This document shows, in pieces, positions 8,237 to 16,449 of a DNA stretch of 64,000 nt. This DNA comes from JAJRXG01 sp964640065. Its GTDB lineage: Bacteria > Bacteroidota > Bacteroidia > Chitinophagales > Saprospiraceae. Each line of letters begins with the position of its first letter. Positions within the stretch are counted from its first letter, which is position 1. Below the pieces are notes generated by a model, which was not told where the DNA came from, ran no database searches, and saw nothing but the letters and a program-made list of their open reading frames with translations. The stretch spans positions 1 through 64,000 of the forward strand of contig CAZXIE010000002.1 of NCBI GenBank assembly GCA_964640065.1, written 5' to 3'. The position numbers and the translations under genes are program-made.

Positions 8237-9400
8237 ATGAGGTATATTTTCACAACATTCTTCTTAATCCTTCTATCACTTAGCGTAAATGCTCAGGGCA
8301 TAGAATTTTTTGAAGGCACATATGAAGAAGCACTGGCGCAAGCTCAAGCTGAGGAAAAACTCATCTTCGTTGACGCCTACGCCACATGGTGTGGTCCTTG
8401 TAAGCGCATGGCCAAAAATGTATTTACCCATCCTGAAGTGGGGGAGTACTACAATCAGGCCTTCATCGCTTTAAAGCTCGATATGGAAAAACCTGAAGGC
8501 CGCAAGTTCGGCCAAGACTTCCCTGTAAGAGCATATCCCACTTTATTTTACATCAATGAAAAGGGAGAGCTGCTCAAAAAAGTGGTAGGAGGAAAATCCG
8601 TCGAACAATTTCTTGCTCTAGGTCAGGAGATAGCTGGCTCTTATGACAGAAGTGGTGACCTCGCAGAGTTATATGAAAATGGAGAAAGGGATTTTGACGT
8701 AGTTCTCAAGTATGTCAGCGCTCTCAACAATGCGAATAAGTCAAGCACTAAAATTGCTAATGACTATCTAAGGGAAGAAAAAGAATTGTCAAGTGAGCAA
8801 AGAGCGGAGTTTCTTTATGAAGCCATGACCTCAGCAGATTCACGACTGTTTACCCTCTTTATCAAAGATCGCACTGCGATAGAATCTTTAGTTGGTAATG
8901 AAAAAGTAGAAGACAAAATAAAGGAAGCTTGCTGGAAGACAATCGATACAGCTATCGAATTTGATTCGCCAGATCTCTTGAGTGAGGCAAAAGCAAAAAT
9001 GAGCCATCATCTAAAGTCACAATCCAAAGCTTTCGGTTTTGATGCTGATTATGAATATGCAAAATCACAAGCTGACCTCACACTTCTCAAAACGGCAGCA
9101 TTAGAGGTAGCAAAAAATAACGCTAAGAAGGATGCTGAAAGATTACACGACATCTGTAATGAGCTTTTGAATTATAAAGGAATAGACAGGTCGGTATCTG
9201 AGGTGTCTGAAAAAATAGCCAAGATGGCCGTAGATGAGGAAAAGTCTGCTAATTACATGTTTACATACTCTAAGATTTTATTAGAAAACAATAAGCAAAA
9301 GAAAGCCATGAAGGCTGCTCAAAAGGCCATAGAACTTTCTGAAGATGAATTAGAACTTAAAGAGATCCAAGAATGGATCGAACATAACGACACCAAGTAA
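8237..9400 (+). CDS. Secreted thioredoxin-fold protein with helical C-terminus
   Basis: A 387-residue exported protein. After a signal peptide (MRYIFTTFFLILLSLSVNAQ) comes a thioredoxin-fold domain with the redox motif WCGPC (C52, C55) in a thioredoxin_7-like context (FVDAYATWCGPCKRMAKNVF) and a cis-proline region VRAYPTLFYI. The remaining about 240 residues are helical, charged and TPR-like, unlike classical thioredoxins. It probably acts as a periplasmic disulfide reductase or isomerase. I start at ATG 8237 because the signal peptide begins there. The next gene is a paralogue 20 nt downstream. Confidence 0.82.
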   Translation: MRYIFTTFFLILLSLSVNAQGIEFFEGTYEEALAQAQAEEKLIFVDAYATWCGPCKRMAKNVFTHPEVGEYYNQAFIALKLDMEKPEGRKFGQDFPVRAYPTLFYINEKGELLKKVVGGKSVEQFLALGQEIAGSYDRSGDLAELYENGERDFDVVLKYVSALNNANKSSTKIANDYLREEKELSSEQRAEFLYEAMTSADSRLFTLFIKDRTAIESLVGNEKVEDKIKEACWKTIDTAIEFDSPDLLSEAKAKMSHHLKSQSKAFGFDADYEYAKSQADLTLLKTAALEVAKNNAKKDAERLHDICNELLNYKGIDRSVSEVSEKIAKMAVDEEKSANYMFTYSKILLENNKQKKAMKAAQKAIELSEDELELKEIQEWIEHNDTK

Positions 9401-9420
9401 AAAGTTCATTTTCTTCTAAG

Positions 9421-10653
9421 ATGAGACTCCTCTTAAGCATATTGCTGTGTTATTCGTTAACTGTGGTTTCTGCAGGGATTAATTTTGAGAGAATTACTCT
9501 TGATCAAGCCCTTTCAAAAGCTAAGACAGAAAAGAAGCTCATATTTATTGATACATATGCTTCTTGGTGTGCACCATGTAAAGTCATGGATAAAGTTTTT
9601 GCAGAACAACATATCGGCGACTACTTCAATAATGACTTTATAAATGTAAAGATTGATATGGATGGGAGTCAAGGCCCGATCATGCAAAATCTTTACGGTG
9701 TTGTTTGGTTACCGACTCTTCTTGTTATAGACGAATCTGGAGAAGTCCTGATGAAACTTGATAAAGTCATTACACCCGGCGAGCTTTTAGATTATGTGAA
9801 TGAAGCAAGAACAAAAGAAAAATCCATAAGCGGCAGAGGGCTCAATAGTAATCCGTTTCCTCAGGGGTCACGAACTTATAATCAACAAGATTATCACCCA
9901 GAAGAAAAGGAAGAAGTTATTTATGTCTATGATGATAGAGAGTCCAGTGGGCGCCCGCACATCATGTATCATGAAGCATACTTGCATTTACAACTTAGCG
10001 ATGGCAAGCACCAAAGGGTTGTAGATAAGTATCTTTCTACACAAACAGATTGGTCTTTAGAAAAAAATGTAAGGTTCATTTTTGACTTTATGGATGATGT
10101 GAATTCTGACCTTTTCAAATATTGTATTAACAACAGGTGGAGATTTGAAGAAGTCTTGGGCAAAGAAAAGGTGCAAGAGTCTATTGGTCACCTCATCAAT
10201 CAACGCATAGAACAAGGTTACCCTAGACCAGAGCTTAGTGAATACGTTCGGCTTTATAAATACCTCGACATTGCCGCAGGAGAAAAGAATGCATATAAAA
10301 GGTATATGTCAAAAATGATGGATGAAGATCAAGAACTACTTTTTATAGAAGCTGCTACAACATATAGTAACAACATCAACTCATCAGATCATCAGGTGAT
10401 GTATCAGTTAGCAAGCCTTAGACAAAAGAGATCCGATGCTCACTCATCTCTACAGGATGATATAGACCTGCTCAACAATGCAGTGTTACTCTCTCCTGAA
10501 AGCTATCAATATCTCCACTTTCTTTCACAACTATTAGAAACTGCTGGAGAAAAAGACGAAGCTATCTCTCACTTGAAAAGTGCCATCCTCTATGCTCCTG
10601 AAGAAGTTCAAATCGATTACGAGAAAGATCTGTCTCGATTAGAAGGCTTATAA
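9421..10653 (+). CDS. Secreted thioredoxin-fold protein, tandem paralogue
   Basis: A 410-residue paralogue of the preceding gene with the same plan: signal peptide (MRLLLSILLCYSLTVVSA), thioredoxin-fold domain with WCAPC (C50, C53) in IDTYASWCAPCKVMDKVF, cis-proline GVVWLPTLLVI, and a long helical C-terminus ending in a TPR-like repeat (SPESYQYLHFLSQLLETAGEKDEAISHLKSAILYAP). A linker near residues 135-175 is polar and unlike the first copy. Tandem duplication followed by divergence is the simplest history. The 3' end overlaps the convergent gene by 6 nt (TTATAA holds both stops). Confidence 0.82.
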   Translation: MRLLLSILLCYSLTVVSAGINFERITLDQALSKAKTEKKLIFIDTYASWCAPCKVMDKVFAEQHIGDYFNNDFINVKIDMDGSQGPIMQNLYGVVWLPTLLVIDESGEVLMKLDKVITPGELLDYVNEARTKEKSISGRGLNSNPFPQGSRTYNQQDYHPEEKEEVIYVYDDRESSGRPHIMYHEAYLHLQLSDGKHQRVVDKYLSTQTDWSLEKNVRFIFDFMDDVNSDLFKYCINNRWRFEEVLGKEKVQESIGHLINQRIEQGYPRPELSEYVRLYKYLDIAAGEKNAYKRYMSKMMDEDQELLFIEAATTYSNNINSSDHQVMYQLASLRQKRSDAHSSLQDDIDLLNNAVLLSPESYQYLHFLSQLLETAGEKDEAISHLKSAILYAPEEVQIDYEKDLSRLEGL

Positions 10654-11388
10654 TTTTATAGGAGAGCTACTATAACCTAGATCTTGCCAGCTATCTCCAG
10701 CCTTTAGGTTTGTAATTGGAATTTCTAATGGACCACCTTTATGGAAAGTCGCGATCTTAGCACCTCCTTCTACAGTTTCCCATTTTTCCCATGACGTATA
10801 CACCCCACCAATCGGTATGATGTCTGCCCACATCTTGTACCCCGTTGGAAGCCCATTTTCGTCTGTATACCATAAATACGAATCTCCAGGTGTTACTCCA
10901 CCAGAACTATACTGCACGAGTAGACCTTCTTGTCCATCTCCATCTTTCGCGATACTTAGATTAACTCCAGGATCTTTTAATTTGAAGGGCGCAGATAACC
11001 AAAACATATCATTACACCAGTAAGACCATGCAGTTTGAATAGCATCGTTACTCTCTTCTGCAGCAACTTCTTGATCACCTTTAAACACCTTTCCGGTTAT
11101 TTCATCAGGGTCGAGGTGAACTTCATTGTCTCCCCACTTTACGATAGCATCGTTGTTAACACGATCCCAGACATAGTCGTGCTCCCCTCGAAAACTCCAA
11201 GACACATACTTAAGTTGATCCCAGGCAGGCTTATTGACAGCGGCTAGCATTTGCTCCGCTTTTGCTGTTGCATCTTGTCCTTGTACAGTTTCTGGTGCTG
11301 ACTCATGAACGACAAACCTCAGATAAATCACAGCTAACACTATGAGTAAGAGAAGTATGCCGAATAGGTACTTGAGAAACTTCTTCAT
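10648..11388 (-). CDS. Membrane-anchored protein of unknown function
   Basis: A 246-residue protein with one N-terminal transmembrane anchor (KYLFGILLLLIVLAVIYLRFVV) and a beta-rich extracytoplasmic part with many tryptophans and short tracts such as WSFRGEHDYVWDR, GDSYLWYTDENGLPTGYKMW and GGVYTSWEKWE. I do not recognise the family. It is the last gene of the leftward polysaccharide operon and overlaps the preceding glycosyltransferase by 4 nt (ATGA), so translational coupling is likely, but the domain looks like a general lipoprotein-carrier-type beta fold rather than a glycan enzyme. Confidence 0.7.
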   Translation of the reverse strand: MKKFLKYLFGILLLLIVLAVIYLRFVVHESAPETVQGQDATAKAEQMLAAVNKPAWDQLKYVSWSFRGEHDYVWDRVNNDAIVKWGDNEVHLDPDEITGKVFKGDQEVAAEESNDAIQTAWSYWCNDMFWLSAPFKLKDPGVNLSIAKDGDGQEGLLVQYSSGGVTPGDSYLWYTDENGLPTGYKMWADIIPIGGVYTSWEKWETVEGGAKIATFHKGGPLEIPITNLKAGDSWQDLGYSSSPIKL

Positions 11389-12503
11389 GTCTGTTTTGAT
11401 TTGATCTTCTCAAGAAAGGTAAAAAAGCTGGACAATCCTTCCTTGTAATTGGCTTTCAATTGTATGGCCACTTGTCTTGCGGCCTTTTTCTTTTCATCTA
11501 TGGACTCTGCAGTAATAGTGTCAATAACATCATTCACTTCAGAAGCAGATTCAATCATCCATCCAGCATCTTTTGTCATTTGCCAAGTATCGCTCTCTTG
11601 AGAGCCCAGATAGACTACGGTATTTCCACACTGAACTGCAGAAATAGCCTTGCTCGGCACACAGATATGGGTCCACTCTTGACGTAGAGAAACGATATGA
11701 ATATCTATATTCTTCAATTCTTGATCAGATACGCGATCCTTAATTATAACAGCAGAATCGACAACCAATCCAAGGAGCTTTTGTGACCCCGCTCCGTAAC
11801 ATCTTAACACGACTTCAAAATTTCTTTGAGCAAAAGCCAAGAGGCAGTCTGCTATTAGTGATGGATCATGGGCTTCACCTACATTGCCAACATATCCAAC
11901 TGTGCGTTCTCCTTTTACAAAAGTTGTCTCTTTGGTGAACTCTCCTTCGTTTCGAAGTCCTATAGGCAAAAAAGATTCGCTTGCCTCAGAGAGGTACTGT
12001 TTCTTTAGATAATTGATTTGTCCACGCCCGAGTCCTAGTATATGACTAGGGCGTCCATTTTTGAGTACAGACTGATATCTCTTATACATCCAACTTCTCT
12101 CTGATATTAACTTGTTGGCTTTGAACCCTTCTGGAAATAAATCCATGGACCAATACACCCATGTTTTGTCATTGAGACGCTTAGAAGCCCAATAATTAAG
12201 CAATGCTGGGTCTGTCATAACGATGAAAACATCTGGTGTTCGCTTTACAGCAGTGTCGATCAAAAGCCTACTCTCTCGATAAGCACCTAACAGACGTAGC
12301 ATCTTTTGCCTACCACTATATACCGGAAGAACATATGTGATATCTGCAGTGGACTTCTGTTCTCCCGTTGTTATCACATGTACGTCGTATCCAGCCCTTG
12401 AACGTATGGCATCTACTAGATGCGAAGCATAGTATCCTGTAGCCCCCTTGTTGGGAGGGTAATTACGATTAATCAAACAAATGGACAGTGGACGCTTAAG
12501 CAC
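11385..12503 (-). CDS. Glycosyltransferase, GT4-like
   Basis: A 372-residue GT-B-type glycosyltransferase. The N-terminus (SICLINRNYPPNKGATGYYASHLVDAI) is the typical donor/acceptor Rossmann start of GT4-family enzymes, and the C-terminal half has VGYVGNVGEAHDPSLIADCL and a substrate-binding region ending in SKAISAVQCGNTVVYLG. It presumably adds a sugar to a lipid-linked surface glycan on the cytoplasmic face. It overlaps both neighbours (4 nt downstream, 8 nt upstream), which places it firmly in the operon 16377-10648. Sugar and linkage cannot be told. Confidence 0.82.
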   Translation of the reverse strand: MLKRPLSICLINRNYPPNKGATGYYASHLVDAIRSRAGYDVHVITTGEQKSTADITYVLPVYSGRQKMLRLLGAYRESRLLIDTAVKRTPDVFIVMTDPALLNYWASKRLNDKTWVYWSMDLFPEGFKANKLISERSWMYKRYQSVLKNGRPSHILGLGRGQINYLKKQYLSEASESFLPIGLRNEGEFTKETTFVKGERTVGYVGNVGEAHDPSLIADCLLAFAQRNFEVVLRCYGAGSQKLLGLVVDSAVIIKDRVSDQELKNIDIHIVSLRQEWTHICVPSKAISAVQCGNTVVYLGSQESDTWQMTKDAGWMIESASEVNDVIDTITAESIDEKKKAARQVAIQLKANYKEGLSSFFTFLEKIKSKQT

Positions 12504-13608
12504 TTATGACTTCTGTATAAAAGCTAAGATACTGCGCAGCAATTTCTTGGTGATCAAACAACTCAGATGCTTTAAAACTCTCAGTTGACATAGCATCGTA
12601 TGAGTCTTGATCTATCGTGAGGGCTTTTTTAATAGCTACTGCTAAAGCCTCAGGAGAAATATCTTCCGCCATAACTCCACAAGTGTATTCTTCAACTACC
12701 TGAGATACATCACCAACAGGAGTACTAATTATTGGCACACCATAGGATAAGGATTCCCATACCGACATCGGGCTAGCTTCTCTACGAGAGCTACAACAAT
12801 AGAAGTCATAACCTTCAAATAAGTTTGCGTCAACTCTTTGAAAACCTAGATAATTCAACTCGACTGCGTGTTTTTCGGATAACTCATCGAGTCCTTTCTT
12901 ATAATCCGCTCTCGTACCTAACACAGGTCCTACTATGTCACAGACTACTTCAGATACATCGAGTGTAGATAAAGCTTCAATCAATATGTCTATACCCTTG
13001 TGATGGTTGATATATCCAATAAGGATTAATTTCAGAGGTGCTTTATTCAATTGATGATCTCTCTTCGATTTGAGTTTCTGTCTTATAACTGGAGCTTGGA
13101 TGACTTTCTCCTTAACAGTATTAAGAGCACTTGAGACTTGATGATAATATTCCTTTGTTCTTGCGCTAGCATGTATAAAAGCAAACGGTAGTCGCGAGAT
13201 CAATTTGAAAAAGAACAATACTGCTTTAGGTTGATATGTATCATTCATCTGCCAGATACTTTTTACTCCCATTATTCTCGCAGCAAGTATGCCTTTAATT
13301 TGCCACGAGCCATTGCAGTGCACTATATCAGGATTCACCTTTTTTATAATTCTAGATATTTTCCACAACTCCGGAAAGAACCAGATCACATATTTAAGTA
13401 TGAATATTAGATCTGTGGATAGTGGATGCATTCTTGCAGTCTCAACATTTATATTTTTCTTTCTAAGAGTAGATATGTATTTATCCGCTGACCTCGGTGC
13501 AAGGACCGTTGTTACTATTTTGCCTTGTAATGCATCAGCGATAAGTCGTATCCTTCCTATTGCACCTCCGCCTCTTCCTTCCTCTGTTATCACTAGAACC
13601 TTATACAT
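12496..13608 (-). CDS. Glycosyltransferase family 4
   Basis: A 370-residue GT4 enzyme. The N-terminus MYKVLVITEEGRGGGAIGRIRLI fits the acceptor domain; the C-terminal domain shows LILIGYINHHKGIDILIEAL and the EX7E-type region FYCCSSRREASPMSVWESLSYGVPIISTPVG with the nucleotide-sugar-binding glutamates. It likely acts in surface polysaccharide assembly on the cytoplasmic face. It overlaps the sulfotransferase and the next glycosyltransferase by 8 nt each, indicating a single transcript. Confidence 0.88.
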   Translation of the reverse strand: MYKVLVITEEGRGGGAIGRIRLIADALQGKIVTTVLAPRSADKYISTLRKKNINVETARMHPLSTDLIFILKYVIWFFPELWKISRIIKKVNPDIVHCNGSWQIKGILAARIMGVKSIWQMNDTYQPKAVLFFFKLISRLPFAFIHASARTKEYYHQVSSALNTVKEKVIQAPVIRQKLKSKRDHQLNKAPLKLILIGYINHHKGIDILIEALSTLDVSEVVCDIVGPVLGTRADYKKGLDELSEKHAVELNYLGFQRVDANLFEGYDFYCCSSRREASPMSVWESLSYGVPIISTPVGDVSQVVEEYTCGVMAEDISPEALAVAIKKALTIDQDSYDAMSTESFKASELFDHQEIAAQYLSFYTEVISA

Positions 13609-14368
13609 ATTCTAGTTTTATCATGGTTTCGCCATAAAGGTTATCAACCAAGTCAATAGCTTCCTGGTTAAAATGATTTTTCCAATCTCCCGCCACTCCC
13701 TTTCTCAAAAAAGCTGTGCGGTCTTCTTCTCCTTGTTTTCTATTTGTTTGATTTTTAAAACTAAAATCCTCCGCCACTTGGTCTAGACCCATTTTAGGTA
13801 TGATGTCAAGCCAAGAAAGAGCTTCTGCCAAAACACTTTGTGGCTGATCAAGCATATGCTCATACTTTACTACCATTACCTTGTCGTGCTGATCTAAGTA
13901 ACTCTTTGTGTGTGAGGCCCAGTTCACATTTTTTCGAGACACTTCAAAATTATCGTGAAATCTTTTTATAAATGTTGGCATCGTCTGCATCACATCATCT
14001 ACATCCGACCCTTTCATTAGGCCTTTCCATTTTGATAACAAAAAGGGATCTTTCTCCTGACTATCAATTAAAAAATGAAAATATGCTGATGTCAATACAT
14101 CTCTAACATCCCTAACAACTAGTATCGTTTTATATCGCGTTGGCCCTGGAAGGTGACTATGCTGGATGCTTCGACTAGTCAGAGGAAGCGCTTTGTTTCT
14201 AGGAAACCTAATATCTGCAGCTGAACTCATCATCTGACACAACCACGTTCCTCCTGATTTAGGAAACTCTGCCACCCTGATATGTCCATACAAGGGCTGA
14301 AGGAATTTCCAGACTATGTGCCTATGAACAGAGTGCACTTTTATAAGTGATGATGATCTAGTTTCCAT
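13601..14368 (-). CDS. Sulfotransferase, PAPS-dependent
   Basis: A 255-residue sulfotransferase-domain protein. The 5'-phosphosulfate-binding loop is PKSGGTW at 36-42 (FPKSGGTWLCQMM); the 3'-phosphate-binding segment is ILVVRDVRDVLTSAYFH; VKYEHMLDQP follows as in the family. It transfers sulfate from PAPS to a hydroxyl or amine. Placed between glycosyltransferases in one operon, it most likely sulfates the glycan or its lipid-linked precursor. Together with a second sulfotransferase at 50.5 kb it implies PAPS production, though no PAPS-synthesis gene is in the window. Confidence 0.88.
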   Translation of the reverse strand: METRSSSLIKVHSVHRHIVWKFLQPLYGHIRVAEFPKSGGTWLCQMMSSAADIRFPRNKALPLTSRSIQHSHLPGPTRYKTILVVRDVRDVLTSAYFHFLIDSQEKDPFLLSKWKGLMKGSDVDDVMQTMPTFIKRFHDNFEVSRKNVNWASHTKSYLDQHDKVMVVKYEHMLDQPQSVLAEALSWLDIIPKMGLDQVAEDFSFKNQTNRKQGEEDRTAFLRKGVAGDWKNHFNQEAIDLVDNLYGETMIKLEYV

Positions 14369-14374
14369 ATACTG

Positions 14375-15133
14375 TCACAAGATCATCTTTCTACAGAAGT
14401 TGGCGATATCGTATGCTAACTGCGGGCTATATCGCAGCAAAAGGCCTCGGCGTTTCAGGCTATTGATTTTTACTTTAAGATTTTGACGCGCGTGGCGATA
14501 TCGAAATTGCTTTTTCAGTCTATAATAAAGTAGTGGCTCTTGTAGATTATGAAATGTCGTTTTGTCATAGATCCTATACCAGAGATCCGCGTCTTCAGCC
14601 CATCTTAATTTGGGGTCGTACATACCGTGCTGCTCATAGACCTCTCTTCTCAACATGATGGTTGGGTGAAATAAAAGAGGTTTTTTAAAAATTCGATTGA
14701 TAATCTCTCTGTGCTCTTCAGGTAGTACAGCGATGCCCTTCTTTTCTCCAGCCTGAGTCATCTCGATAATCCCAGTGCCAAGTATATCTACTTCCTCATG
14801 CTGTGTTAAAAACTCGAGTTGCTTCTCAAGTCGAGTTGGCATGGCAATATCATCAGCATCCATCCTCGCTATCAAAGAAGCTGATGAAGCTTTGATCCCG
14901 ATATTAAGAGATGCGGCTAATCCTTTGTTCTCTTTATTAACAATGGCGTTGATTCTATTATCGGTTTGTTGATAAGTCTTTAGTTTTTCAAGCGTATCAT
15001 CATCACTTCCATCATCAACTATTATAAATTCAAAATCTAAAAAGGATTGACTTAAGATACTCTCTACCGCTTCTGCCAATGTCTTGCTCGCGTTATAGCA
15101 TGACATCACAACTGAGACTTGAGGTATACTCAT
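14375..15133 (-). CDS. Glycosyltransferase family 2
   Basis: A 252-residue GT-A enzyme: MSIPQVSVVMSCYNASKTLAEAVES, then FIIVDDGSDDDTLE, and the metal-binding DxD-type motif in ARMDADDIAMPTRLEKQL. I start at 15133 because the conserved beta-strand begins right there and the ATG overlaps the upstream gene's stop by 4 nt (ATGA). Family 2 members add sugars from nucleotide donors; here the product is presumably the surface glycan made by this operon. The C-terminus ends in a basic, helical stretch. Confidence 0.9.
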   Translation of the reverse strand: MSIPQVSVVMSCYNASKTLAEAVESILSQSFLDFEFIIVDDGSDDDTLEKLKTYQQTDNRINAIVNKENKGLAASLNIGIKASSASLIARMDADDIAMPTRLEKQLEFLTQHEEVDILGTGIIEMTQAGEKKGIAVLPEEHREIINRIFKKPLLFHPTIMLRREVYEQHGMYDPKLRWAEDADLWYRIYDKTTFHNLQEPLLYYRLKKQFRYRHARQNLKVKINSLKRRGLLLRYSPQLAYDIANFCRKMIL

Positions 15134-16377
15134 ATCTCTGATAACCTTCGCTTCTGAAATGATACTCTTGCTATAATCCCTGACGCTAAGCCGAAGAAGA
15201 CCCAATAGTTTACTGAAAAGATAGAATCCTCACTTATGCCAAAAAATGTCATAAAGGTGAAGTAGAAAAGGATACACTTTTGAAATGGGTCAAGCATCTC
15301 TTGAAGGCGATAGCCAAGCCAGACGATCCTAAGGATGATAAAGATATGCAGCCCACCAAGCCATGGACCGAGACTGCCAAGTAGATGAACGATATCTGAT
15401 TCTGGAGCAAGAGGGATATAATCTAACAAGGCTTCTACATCATAAAATGATGCATATAGTTCTCTGTGAAATATCTCCGTATACACTGGATAACCTCCGA
15501 GTCCGACTCCAAGAGGAAACTCCTGTATGATATGAAGTGCATTGAGGTAAGAGTAGAAGCGAGTATCATAGATCAGAGATAAGATCGTATCAGACCATAA
15601 GAATAAAAACCCTGCAGCCGATAGTATAATTAAGACAAGTATGCTGCTCATGCGCCTTACTATGTAAAGCAACAATGCCGCAACTGATCCAATCAAAAAA
15701 CTCCTTATACCTACTCCTGTGATGATAGCCAATCCAAAAGCCAAGGCTTTTACGTATTTATTCTTTACAACAAAGAGGCTGTATGCAATGACAAAGCCCA
15801 GCAGGTAGCCATATTTCTGCTTGACGATGCCATAGTCATCAAGACTCTGAACAAAGACTTCATTAAACTCCGCTAGATAGTACGATATGCTATGTTGAGA
15901 AAACATGATAACGGCACTAAAGGCCATCAAGCCTAGACTGATCCAGTAGATGATGTATACTCCTCTACGAAATCTATTTACGAAAGTGGTCTCTATATGC
16001 TGGACATAAAGATGAAGCACTAGGGCTATCGTCAGGAAGATAATCTGATAGGCGATCCAAGTTGTATTAGCATAAGGAGTTAAAAGAGCGTTGAGTACGT
16101 AGATAAGCCCTAAGACATAGATCGGCCAAGCGCTTTTCCAGCGTGCAGAGGACCAAAGTAGCTTCGTTGGTATCAGTAAGAGCAGGAATGCCGTCGCTGC
16201 ATAGTTGTTAAAGTTGAAGGCATCACCACCGAGATTATTCACGGTGACTTCTAGACCGATAAGTTGGGACAGATAGTAGTTGAGATTAGTTAACCTCAGT
16301 AAGCCGATGATGATAAAGGCATTGATGATGCCAAGCCGCCATGGCCAGTGTGTCTGTTGTGTAGAAAGTGTCCCCAA
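15130..16377 (-). CDS. O-antigen polymerase/ligase-like membrane protein (Wzy-like)
   Basis: A 415-residue protein with about ten predicted membrane segments and a large extracytoplasmic loop (roughly residues 270-340, containing EFPLGVGLGGYPVYTEIFHRELY). This pattern, with a GxGxGG stretch in the loop, is typical of Wzy polymerases and WaaL-type ligases. It is the first gene of the leftward polysaccharide operon and so the likely polymerase. No flippase or chain-length regulator is in the window. It is divergent from dnaX with 72 nt between. Confidence 0.78.
   Translation of the reverse strand: MGTLSTQQTHWPWRLGIINAFIIIGLLRLTNLNYYLSQLIGLEVTVNNLGGDAFNFNNYAATAFLLLLIPTKLLWSSARWKSAWPIYVLGLIYVLNALLTPYANTTWIAYQIIFLTIALVLHLYVQHIETTFVNRFRRGVYIIYWISLGLMAFSAVIMFSQHSISYYLAEFNEVFVQSLDDYGIVKQKYGYLLGFVIAYSLFVVKNKYVKALAFGLAIITGVGIRSFLIGSVAALLLYIVRRMSSILVLIILSAAGFLFLWSDTILSLIYDTRFYSYLNALHIIQEFPLGVGLGGYPVYTEIFHRELYASFYDVEALLDYIPLAPESDIVHLLGSLGPWLGGLHIFIILRIVWLGYRLQEMLDPFQKCILFYFTFMTFFGISEDSIFSVNYWVFFGLASGIIARVSFQKRRLSEI
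15975..15988 (+). repeat. GNRA mini-hairpin element (A-T pair, GAAA loop)
   Basis: TATTTACGAAAGTG. Inside the Wzy-like gene, on its template strand; the coding strand reads T-F-V-N. Confidence 0.8.
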
Positions 16378-16449
16378 TCCTTATGCGATAACAAGGGCTA
16401 AGATAAGATTGTCTGCAGTTTGTATCGATAATTCGTAATATCGCAACCG

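Noticed and set aside
8277..8291. CACTTAGCGTAAATG resembling the dispersed element
   Set aside because: Contains an extra base so the loop would be five nucleotides; it falls in signal-peptide codons and was not counted.
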